64,000 nucleotides of DNA from Linyphia triangularis. Taxonomy: Eukaryota > Arthropoda > Arachnida > Araneae > Linyphiidae. How positions within the stretch are numbered: position 1 is the first letter of the stretch; each line of letters begins with the position of its first letter. The position numbers were made by a program, and so were the translations under genes. The notes below the pieces were generated by a model. That model was not told the origin of the DNA. It saw only the letters and a program-made list of their open reading frames with translations, and did not search any database. The stretch covers positions 30,183,933 through 30,247,932 of the forward strand of contig OZ021724.1 of NCBI GenBank assembly GCA_963978545.1, read 5' to 3'. This document shows, one piece after another, positions 1-64,000 of this stretch.

Positions 1-75
1 AATTCTGTATTACTTTTAATTACCCTATTAATAATATAGAGAAATGAAAGTATTGCATTCTTTCGGTCAAAAACA
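1..75. repeat. 3' end fragment of an unclassified interspersed repeat
   Basis: The AATTACCCTATT motif followed by TGAAAGTATTGCATTC also occurs near 33495-33540. The AATTACCCTAT part recurs at the 3' ends of the copies at 33896-34275 and 37568-38223. This looks like the degenerate end of a copy cut off by the window edge. Confidence 0.5.
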
Positions 76-640
76 CACACACATTTTTTTTATTTCTACA
101 AGTTTTGGAACTTTTTGAGTTTAAACAAGTCCACCTACAAAAAGTGGTGTAAGATTAGATTTCAATTAAAATAATTAATATATTAGAAATGTTAATTAAT
201 AATTATGTATTATAACTATTCTTTGAGAATAGTTAAAAAAATTGATGGTATATATCTTTGTAAGCTCAATCCTGTTAAAGAGAAGAAATAAAAAATAGTA
301 AAAATATTTAAAATTATATTTTTAACAAATTTTTTTAAATATGGATAGTGTCAGTGAGCTTACAAATTCAAATATAGTGTTTACTTTATATTTTAAGGCA
401 TTTTTATTTCTTTAGAAAATTACAAAATGTCCTATTTATGCAATATTTTATATTGGAAAATCAAATTTTGTACAGATTTTTGGGGCGGGAGCTAATCGAG
501 ATAATACCTTTGCCCCCGTTTTTTGGAGCATGAGGGCGATCTCCCATTTGCCCCCGTGTAGCTGTGGTTGATGCATATGCTGTTCTCTCCACTTAAAAAT
601 ATTTAATCGTATATCTCTCTTTCAAATACATATATTTAAT
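76..640. other. A/T-rich upstream sequence, nothing identified
   Basis: No gene is recognisable. A short stretch near 480-560 repeats the word TTGCCCCCGT twice, the only notable structure. Confidence 0.4.
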
Positions 641-1064
641 GGTATGTTGTAAAGCGAAGTCCATCCGGTCCGTCTTTTGCCTTTTGGTCATGTGATCTTA
701 TGACGTTGCATAAACATTTAATTTTGGTCAAATAACAGTTGACTTTACAGATTTATGTTATAATAACTTTGTACATTGAGATATATAATATTTTTTCTGT
801 AATATTACAGGATTTCAATAAATTATATACAAATATATCTATTTCAAAAACTTCAATTTTACCTAGAACGTACTACAGGAAGGGCGCAAGCAATTTCCTG
901 TTATGTTGTCATGTGATAAAACTGGCATGTCTGTAATATGTTGTTTATTTCGTGATTGGTGTTTTGAGTAAGCGAGCTGTGAGCGAGTGCAGACGATATT
1001 CATATAGGAATGTTCCGTGTGAAATTTATATTTACGTTTAAATGACGAAGTTTCGTTGTTTAAA
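641..1064 (+). promoter_or_regulatory. Probable USP32 promoter and 5' UTR
   Basis: The 400 bases before the ATG are richer in CpG than their surroundings. They hold two identical TCATGTGAT E-box/M-box-like words at 688-696 and 909-917, and a TGACGTT half-CRE at 701-707. No TATA box stands at a convincing distance. The transcription start cannot be placed from sequence, and a non-coding upstream exon is possible. The region is inferred from its position next to exon 1. Confidence 0.4.
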
Positions 1065-54175
<53,111 letters not shown>

Positions 54176-56910
54176 AAACGGAGCTTTTTTTATCATCACA
54201 CTCAACTAACAAGACCCTATATATGTGAAGGAAATAAACTTTTATAATTTTTATTTTTGTCAAAACGGAGGAATCCTGAATCCTGGCCTCTAGTCTTGAA
54301 GGAAAGAAGTCAACATGTTATCTTTCTTGCTTTTCTCGCACCCTTTGAAATAGCGAGGAACAGCATCTCAAAGATACATCCTTCCTGTTCACCCCCCTCC
54401 CCCCACTGATTTTTCATCTTATTATTGTATGAAGGGCCAAGTGTGTTGATATGCCTTTTTTATATGTTTTTTTTTTTTTGTTGACCATCTCTTTTGAAAG
54501 TGCAATTCCTCTAACTAATGATAGTGCTGCCCTGATTAGGCATCGTTTTCTTGAAATTTTTTTTTTAACTTTCTGGCCGAATCGGACTTCTCTGTATTGT
54601 CATTAACCTGTCCAAGGTTCTTATGCGACTGTTAAGTTTGAAATATCTAGACATACCAAGGAAAATTCAGGCAGCATTATAATGTCGTAGAAAAACTATA
54701 AGTTTCTAGCTAGTTAGGTTTTTTTTTCTTCTCAAATAGTAATTAAGTTGCTTTGTTTTCTATTTACAAAAAGACACATAATTTTCTTCCTCCTCAGTAC
54801 TAATGAGGTCAAATAAGGAAATTTTCTTTTTCTCAATACTATCACGATTTGTAGTTACATTCCTATCAATTTATTAAAGCTTCAATGTCAATATCCATCT
54901 GAATATAATTTTTTTTCTCTTAAATCATTAGAAGTATTGGCATAAACCGGGAATATAGTTAAAAATCCGAAAATTTCTTTTTTGAGAGAGTGCCAACCTT
55001 GAGATTTTATTCTGACAAACTGATTTCTTGGATTATATTGTTTATTCTTTATTCTATTTGACAAATGGTGCCTAATCAGTCCAGTTATCATTGATAATAG
55101 GAATCGCATCTTTTTGTTGATAAACAGAGAGCTGCTAGTCAAATATTATAGTTTATCCGGCTACAGAGGGGGAAACCGTGCTGTGCGTGATTCATCCTGC
55201 AATGTGTTGAGTGTTGTGTGGTTAAAACTAGTCTGGTGTGACAGGTCTCTGATAGAAAGTAATTGTGTTTATAGTTTTGTGTGGTTGGAATGCACCGATG
55301 CAGTTTAAAACGAGGATATTTTGCAATAAAGGTTGTTTGCAAGATTGAGTTGCACAGTAAGTGCCATAACGTTTAGCAGACTTTTTAATCTGTGCAAAAT
55401 AGTTTTTCAACAATGTCTCCCATATTCAACATATAGTTTCAATAAAGATTGATGGCAACTTTATAACATTAGGGGCTTTCATTTTGAATATTTTTTTGTG
55501 TTTTAATACTCATTTATCAATCTCAGTAATTATATAGTTTTTAAAGGTTGTGCTATGTTTATTATTTATAAGTTATAGAACTTTTTACCTGAAATGCTTT
55601 CTTTCTCAATATTTAGATTTCCCCCCCCCCCCCCCTGTTTTATCCTGATCTTGTAGTTCTGGAAACTAAACCACCGAATTGCGACAGGTGCATTCCTTCC
55701 TTTTGATACGAGACTTGAATCTGTTGCAATTATGTTCTAGTGTAAGTGCCCTTATATTATTGTTGTGCTACTTCTCAGGTATGGTGTAGCCTACAGACGC
55801 CCTCTCTTCTGTAAATAGCAATGTCGAACACTCTGTGATTCAAACTGGAGCTCAATGTTCTCCCTTGTAGACTAGAGAAGCTTGTATACGAATTAAGGCG
55901 TTTCTAAAACAGGCATCTTTGCTCTCTTTGATATGATTGTCATTTAGATTCGAAACTTCATTTGGAAACCTCAACTTTAGTTTGGATGATATATTTTATA
56001 AATCACATGTAAGAATCACACTCATTTTTTGAAAGCTTATTTGTAAGAAAAAGACCCAGCTTTAACTCCAAATTTTCTATTAATGTCTTGAAGTAAAATT
56101 CTATTTAAGTTTGTTGTGTTATAGTTTTTGAAACTTAAATGTTTAGAGATGGTTGACCGGCATACATTTGTGGAAGACTTTGATTTAGAACAAAATTTTT
56201 AACTGGATATCATGCCTATTATGTTGTAAACCCATGATGAATTTTTATTCGGCTGATATATTATTTTTTGTAGAAGTTGTAGGTGATAATACTCAAGCCT
56301 TATTTCGATTTCATTTCTTGTTACTTTGTAAATCTAAAACCTTCACAAAATGTGTATTGCCAAAGATTGAAGCAGTAGATGCAGATTTTCTAGAAGTTCT
56401 GTTATGTTTCTGTTTAATATTTTGTTGCTTTCTGTTTATTGTTTTACATAAAAAATATTTTTTTATTAGTGCCATGACTTGTATAACACGAAAGGATTTT
56501 AATTTTAATCATGCAACTTTTTTATATTAAACAACTAAATTTTGAAATAATACTTCCTTGTTTTTTTTTAAAAATAATTATTAAACATTAACTCTTATAC
56601 TTTTTACTAAAATAATTTTTCCAAACATGGCGGCTCAAAAAATACTCTTTATATTCTTTTGTGTTTAAACGTTTCTCGATAAATTGTAATTATTTGTGCA
56701 TAATATAAATATATATTTAACATGCATGACTGTTGAAATACAGTTTCTTTGTGTGGCTTGTAAAAATCTTGTATATGAAAGTGTTCTGCCTATGAGGATG
56801 TTGATCATTCCTGACATGTATATATAATTATCAAAATGTTATATTGCCATAGTGAATATTGTGCATTGGGGTTAACTTTTAACAAATATTATTGATTTTG
56901 CAATAAAATT
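54176..56910 (+). other. USP32: USP32 3' UTR region with candidate poly(A) signals
   Basis: AATAAA occurs at 54233-54238, 55325-55330, 55441-55446 and 56902-56907. Which is used cannot be told from sequence. The first lies 58 bases after the stop. Open frames here show no recognised domain. Confidence 0.5.
55621..55635. repeat. C15 homopolymer
   Basis: A pure run of 15 C. Confidence 0.9.
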
Positions 56911-59900
56911 TGCTAGAACTTTTCGTTGACTGTTCTTAAATGCAATACTTTGCTCCTCCTAAATCATTACGAAATATTTCAATATATTTTTTGCAGAATA
57001 CCTTACTCTAATTAAGCTTACAATGAAGTAAAATCGGTGTACATGTTAATTCTGCCATTTTTCTCCTTTTCCGAAACCTCCCTCTCTTCATTTTCTTCAA
57101 CATTTAACACAATTGTTATAAAAACACAATGTGCAATTTAGCTTATTGTTAAAACTTAATTTTACAGTACTATCACTAATCAATGCATACAAAATGTTTG
57201 TCTCGAGCTGTGGTCATCACATTTCTATATGCACCATTGTTTATTTTATGTAACTATATTTAAGAATGGGTTAAAAACTACATTTATTAAGTTAACTTTA
57301 AGTTTCTTTGAAAGGTAACTAGCATTCAAATGTAAAGCAAGTAATGTTAGTTTTATCATAAAACATAATTTTAAAATTTCAAGTAGTATAATTTTTTTTT
57401 TTAATGGACTTGAAATGTTGGCAAAAATTGTATGGAAACTAGCTAAATGTTCAATCGTTGTCTGGGATTTATGACCTGAAAGAGTGATTTGAAATAGTAA
57501 TGATTTACAATTTTTAGCTGTGAGAATGCATGTGTCGATTTTCAAAATCCTGGTTCAATAGGAAGTTGGACTTCCGAGATATTCTACATTTTTTTTAAAT
57601 GTTTGAACCCTTAAGGGCGGTTAGTCGAAATTGTGAATATAGCTATTGTTTTATGTTTGTCATTGGTGATATAGCAAATTTTAGTGTTGGGAAGTGTTTT
57701 TGAAGCTAATGAAAATTAAAATATTCATTTATTTTTCTTGGCTGTTTTCATCGAAGGGAAACAATCTCTATTTGGAATTCAAAATTACTACTTTAATGTA
57801 GCATACTACCACGTAAAAATGTCATCAGTTTTGGAAATTTCAGTTGAAAGTCAAATTTATGTTGCATATTTATACTAAACTAGCTAAAGTTCCCTATTTA
57901 AAATACTTAAAATAAATATCCAACAACAGGCATTTAAGAGACATTGTCAGCTTATCCAATAATCCTTTTGTTTTACCACAATATTTCTATATTATTGCTA
58001 AAAGAATTTTAACAAAATTTGAAGGGAGAGCTGGTAGATTATTTATCACACTTTAAAAAGTTTTATAAGATTATAAAAATTTGTGAAAATTAATAGTAAA
58101 AAAAAAAAAAAACACGTTATTTTACTTAAATCTTTTGTATCTTGTTATTTTGTATTTTAAAGTTATTTTTACTGATATTATGCTTTAAAAATGAAGCATT
58201 AGGTCCATGCAACAGACTAATGATCCCTCTTAAAAAGAGATAGGTGATTTATCATTTTAGAAGTCAGAAATCCAAACTTTCAATTGAAGCAAAAAATTAA
58301 CTTGTTTTTGCATTTTAAGCAATTTTATAGGTACATAAAGCAAGGAATAGGAGCAGAGGCGGTGTGACATGTTGCACGAGGAATCATGGGTAACATTCAT
58401 TCGTGAAAAATAGCGAACGCATTGCATACTGTGTAAAATTTTGCATTTTAAAACTGTGTTTTATCCACAAATACAAGAATAAATCTTAGCAAAAAAATTC
58501 ACATATTTCTTTTAGAATGTGTACATTGCTGCATTAAGAAGGAAGTAGCAGATAATTTTACTAAATTGAACTTGAAGTTCACCTATTTGCCCTTCGACTA
58601 GAAAGTGTGTTTTCACCCCGCATCTGGGATAGATTTGAGGTAGCATTGTTCGCGATACAATTACCAGTTATTTAATAAATTGGACTAAAGGAAAAAGTTT
58701 TGCCAAAATAGGTTTCTTTTTCTAAATATTCATTAAAATTTAATTTTCATATAACAGAAATAACATTTAACACATACCAAATGTCCAAAAAATTTAATTT
58801 TTACATTTTTTTCCCAAAAATGTAATATATTGTTAACGAATAATATTTAGTATATAATTTATATCTTATTGTAGGAATTGTGCAGATATATCACAATAAC
58901 AAAATTGCACCTCAGTTTCATTACACATCACTACATATTCTCAATTACATTGCTGACAGATTTTGCACTGTTAGGCAATATGTAAATGATAATCTTTGTT
59001 CGGTTTTACTTTTTGGGCAAATGTGTAATAAATACTTTTATACAAGTTTTTTTTATGAAGTGTCTTTTAATTTCAAATGCACGGCATTACCATTGACTGG
59101 TTTCTTAACATTGAAACCAGCTTAGAGAATCAACCATGTTTCTTTATTTACGGAGAGAAGAGAACTTGTGCTTCCATTCGAAACTTGATTGCCTAATGCA
59201 GTGACAAAAATCTGAAAGCCCTGTCTCATCTCTGTGGTCTCATATTACTATCGCGAGCCTCTCTTTTAGGCCCCTTTGAAGGGGACTACAGATATCAAAT
59301 TACAGTGACCCCCTTCCCTCCTCTCCTGAAACAAAGATTGAAGAACCTTCAAGAACACAATTTAAAATTCAAACACCTCAATTGTTTCTTCTAAAATATC
59401 AGCTATTGAAAATATTGTCTGTAAGCTAATTAAAATTTAATCAAGAATTCTGCAATGCAAATAATAAAAACAGTTTCTATTGAAAATGGGACATTCCAAC
59501 TCATTCTGAATATAAAGTAATGTATGGTTATTTAGGGGATTCATTTCTAAATTTTAAAATTGGTGATAAAAAAAAATCATTAAAGCTTTTGTCAAGGAAA
59601 ACGAAACTACATACTTTAATTTTGAAGTCATTCCAACACAAATAAATTGTTTTAGAAACTAAAATCAATGCAAAGTATAATAAGACAGTAACAGAAAACA
59701 AATTATTTTTGTAATGAGATTTTCCTGCACGTTAGGCACTTTTTTTGGCGGCTATCCATGTATTTTACATCCATCAATTTGTACATCAAGCAACCATCAT
59801 CTATATAAAATGAGTTAATGTTTTGAATCACTGTGCTCCATAATTCCTTGCGTGTCACGGGTTTGGAGGTTTATAACCGGTCTATGGGTGAATATTTTTC

Positions 59901-59951
59901 AATTCTTTCAGTCACAAAAAAGAAAGAACATTTTGTTTTTTAGAAAGGAAT
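56911..59951. other. Intergenic, A/T-rich
   Basis: No gene, transposon end or repeat is recognised. Short open frames at 57246-57545 (minus) and 58880-59125 (plus) lack any known domain or splice support. Confidence 0.55.
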
Positions 59952-59957
59952 TTTATT
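59952..59957 (-). terminator. Candidate poly(A) signal of the minus-strand gene
   Basis: AATAAA on the minus strand, about 360 bases after the minus-strand stop at 60314-60316. Confidence 0.4.
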
Positions 59958-60313
59958 TTTTACTAAGTTATCACAAGGACTGATTTGTTCAAAGAGAATT
60001 ACAAAAGTTTGTTTTGGTGGTACTATGTAAACATAATACAAAGCACACTTGCTAAGAAATATAGCCAGAGTTGGAATCCTTTTTAGTGAATTAAGCAGAT
60101 CCAATTAAATGCATTAATGAAATATTCCTTATACATAAAAACAGTGAAAATACAATGCACAAAATACAAACATAACTTCGTCTATGGTTGATGCAAAATC
60201 TGAAACAATATACAAATAAGTTAAACAACTTTTTAATGAGTTGCAAACCACAAGTCTCATAATATACAAGGAATTTTAACTATTGTGAATTGTACTTTTT
60301 TCATTTCAGGAGC

Positions 60314-60350
60314 TCACTCTTTGTCTGTATCTTCTTTGCCTTTTGTAGAG
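60314..60350 (-). CDS. Last coding exon of an unidentified convergent gene
   Basis: On the minus strand, acceptor CCATTTTAG is followed by a reading STKGKEDTDKE and TGA. It joins the exon at 62093-62193 in phase (2+1), giving a Lys/Glu/Asp-rich tail. I do not recognise the protein. Confidence 0.45.
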
Positions 60351-62092
60351 CTAAAATGGAATTTAAGAAAAGTTGAATATTACTAAGCCTTAAACTTTTA
60401 AAGGCCATATAAAAAGTTAAAAACAAGCAAGTAAACATAGATACATTTTAAAATAAGAAAAACATGAATTATAAATCTTATTTACCACCTTGAAATAATA
60501 ATAACCAATATTTTAAAACAAGTTTTTCAAAAGATAGGCAAGTTCTGTTTTTAATGCAAGAAAAACCAATTCTGTGGATGTATTAGTTTTCAATAAAAGT
60601 TTACAGAATCTACTTTCAAATATCTAATTCCAATATTGTTTATAATTTTCTTTTAATTGAACATATTAACAGTGGTTGTTCTTATTTCAAAGTGCAAGTA
60701 TGCTAAAATTTTATTTTGTAAATAGTATCTTTTTTTAGAAAACAAAATTTCATAACATTACAAATATTTCAACAAAGTAATTGACATATTAAATAAGTGA
60801 ACAGGGGAGTAGTTGAAAGGGATTTTGCTTGACACGATAATTGCAGTTTCCTTTAATGGGAATCTGTTTGCATTTTAACTGACTTTTAAATTTTTGTATT
60901 CTTCGATTTATTATTTTCTTTTAATTCTTGATATTTTCAGAATAGCTGATTTCTGTTCTAATCCTAGGTTTTACGTGTTTTCCTTTGCAGGATACCCTGA
61001 AAACAATATGTTAATGGGATTTTTAAACACATTTCTTTTAATTTCCAAATAATTACGTTTGTACACGTAGTATCTTACAATGAAGAAGCAAAAATATAAA
61101 CATGATAAAATTAACACTTATGCATGCAAGAAAGACTTAGTCATTTAAATAATCAGGTTAAACAATTGGAAATTTAATTTAATACTCAACTAGTGGGTTC
61201 ATGTCATCATGCCACAGCCTCTACACTTAAGATTATTTAGAAGAATTTTTTTTTAGAGGTTATCAAAAATATTGTATTTTACTGTAAAGATATGATTCCT
61301 TATGTTTCCTCAATGTGCTTACATTGTAATTTTCTCTTTAAAGTGCAGTTATTAACTGTATACTATCACAACTACCCAAGAAATTTTTGGAACTGTTTCT
61401 GAACTTGGAATTTCAAACAAATAACACAATGTGCAATTGTAAATAAGCTATCAAAAGTGGAGGTCTTATAGTTTAAATTGGTACATCATTTATCAATTTA
61501 GGTTTTATATACAGGAAGAAAATGGAGAACAAAAAAAAAAAAAAAAAAACCTTCCAGAAATAATACACGGTACATAAGTAAACGACTACATGTTATCATT
61601 ATTTAAAGAACCTGACATAATTAAGTATGAAAAAATAGACTGAAATGGATTCGTCGTACTACCAAATATCAACAGAGAAGAGAAGATGAACCATCAACAG
61701 GGAAAACATTTTGGCCACGTTGATAGAAATAAGATCTAAGGATCTTAGATGTGTTAACTGTCTAGAAAAAGATATCACTCTCTTGAAGGTAAAATACTGA
61801 AAAAACAATGGTCAATGAAAGATTATTCAAATAAAAACTCCTATGATCAAGGCCCGTGCAGGGCAGTCATACAAGTAAAAAAGATGGATTGGAACATATG
61901 GCCTTGGGAATGGTGAATCCTAAATAGATTTTAATGAATGACAGACACTAGTCAGCAAATTAAACTAATCAAATTCTTCAAACAGATACACAAACAACCT
62001 GTCACAGGCACCAAATAGCCAGACACACTACATGTAACTTATTATTAATGATATCATTTGTATAAGTGAAAATAAATAAGATTTGCTCTCAC
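60351..62092 (-). other. Probable intron of the minus-strand gene
   Basis: A/T-rich. Contains an A-run of about 19 at 61531-61549. No recognised repeat. Confidence 0.4.
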
Positions 62093-62193
62093 CTGGAAGT
62101 TTGTTTCCCCTTTTGTGATTTCCTGGTACCCCTCACATTTGAGACGGGCTCACTCACTTCGTTTTTGCCATTGGCTTGCGTTAATACAAAAGC
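62093..62193 (-). CDS. Internal exon of an unidentified convergent gene
   Basis: On the minus strand, acceptor TTTCATTCTAG, a 101-bp open exon reading FVLTQANGKNEVSEPVSN then RGTRKSQKGKQTS, and donor TTCCAG|GTGAGA. It is more GC-rich than its flanks. The three strong splice sites and consistent phase support a real gene, whose upstream exons must lie beyond the window or be too short to see. No family is recognised. Confidence 0.5.
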
Positions 62194-62375
62194 CTAGAAT
62201 GAAATCAAAGATGGATGATTTAACTTTGAATACAAGTTTGAATGCAGTGTTTCGGTAAATAGAAAATTATTTCTTTAATTGTTTTTACTTGAGCTACACA
62301 CAACGGAAGGGTTTATTGAAACAAGCAAAATAAACATAATTTACAATGTAATTAAAAAAAACTTTAAAAAAATAA

Positions 62376-63609
<1,234 letters not shown>

Positions 63610-64000
63610 GATATGCGAAACATTGCACAACTTTTAATTACACTATAATACTGGTGACTATTACAATTTGATGTGGATTGATGTTATTTACAGATTACAT
63701 AATTTTATTGATTAAAAAAAAATTTCAGTTTGACCATATTTTTGATCATAATTCTTAATTAGGTTTAAAAAAAATAAATTAAAATGGCAATATATATATT
63801 TTGCTAATTTCTACAATATCCTTTCTCGTAAAAGAAACAGAGTAGAAAAAATCATTGATGGATGATGCTAAAGGGAAAAGAATTTCCAACCTTCAAGAAA
63901 CAAACAGTTTTTAAATATTCTTTTAGATTAATTCTTATTGTTACCGACAATTACGGTTTTCCAGATGTGCGTCAACACTGCAAGAACTGTTTTTTTAAAA
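63610..64000 (+). repeat. Unclassified interspersed repeat, copy D (cut by window end)
   Basis: Starts GATATGCGAAACATTGCAC and continues TTAATTACACTATAATACT, GATGTTATTTACAG, ATATCCTTTCTCGTAAAAG and AACAGAGTAGA, as in copy A. Its 3' half lies outside the window. Confidence 0.75.

Noticed and set aside
56234..56530. 98-residue open frame downstream of USP32
   Set aside because: No recognised domain, A/T-driven composition, and likely within the 3' UTR region.

Overview
The window is AT-rich animal nuclear DNA. It has GT-AG introns, tRNA-derived SINEs, hAT, mariner/pogo and TTAA-type DNA transposons, and long A/T microsatellites. It is probably from an arthropod or another invertebrate; the sequence alone does not fix the species.

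One gene dominates. A complete plus-strand orthologue of ubiquitin carboxyl-terminal hydrolase 32 (USP32) runs from its ATG at 1065 to its stop at 54173-54175. I placed 34 coding exons whose phases all join. They sum to 4875 nt and a 1624-residue protein, close to the roughly 1600-residue vertebrate USP32. In order, the protein has a myristoylation-type N-terminus, an EF-hand region with two canonical calcium loops, a split DUSP domain, a ubiquitin-like stretch, a split USP catalytic domain (Cys about 780, His about 1547, Asn about 1563) and a C-terminal CaaX box (CSLS). It looks intact.

At the right edge, two short minus-strand exons (62093-62193 and 60314-60350) look like the last exons of a convergent gene I could not identify. 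The intergenic stretch between them and USP32 shows only A/T-rich sequence, candidate poly(A) signals and simple repeats.

The introns are where the structure is. Many are mostly transposon. hAT-like elements with matching terminal inverted repeats (TIRs) and target-site duplications (TSDs) lie at 3277-5211, 14242-15144, 21095-22450 and 40228-42764. A second group starts CAG/CAGGG, has 5- or 6-bp TSDs and carries short repeated words just inside each end: 24158-26973, 30735-31152, 35963-39881 and 43862-48812, with a possible relative at 32904-33297. Smaller elements include a mariner relic (6958-7955), a pogo/Tigger MITE (26401-26824), two TTAA MITEs (28740-28947 and 47652-47932) and a THAP-domain relic in an inverted-repeat element (51516-53351). 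Six SINE insertions, most with 13-14 bp TSDs, belong to two tRNA-derived families or their relatives and share an AACC-rich tail. An unclassified repeat family with a palindromic 3' end recurs at least five times. Several elements are nested, so relative insertion order can be read.

I found no operon, CRISPR array or prokaryotic-style system. The most notable patterns are the group of elements with repeated subterminal words, the AACC-tailed SINE families, and introns that consist almost entirely of one transposon.
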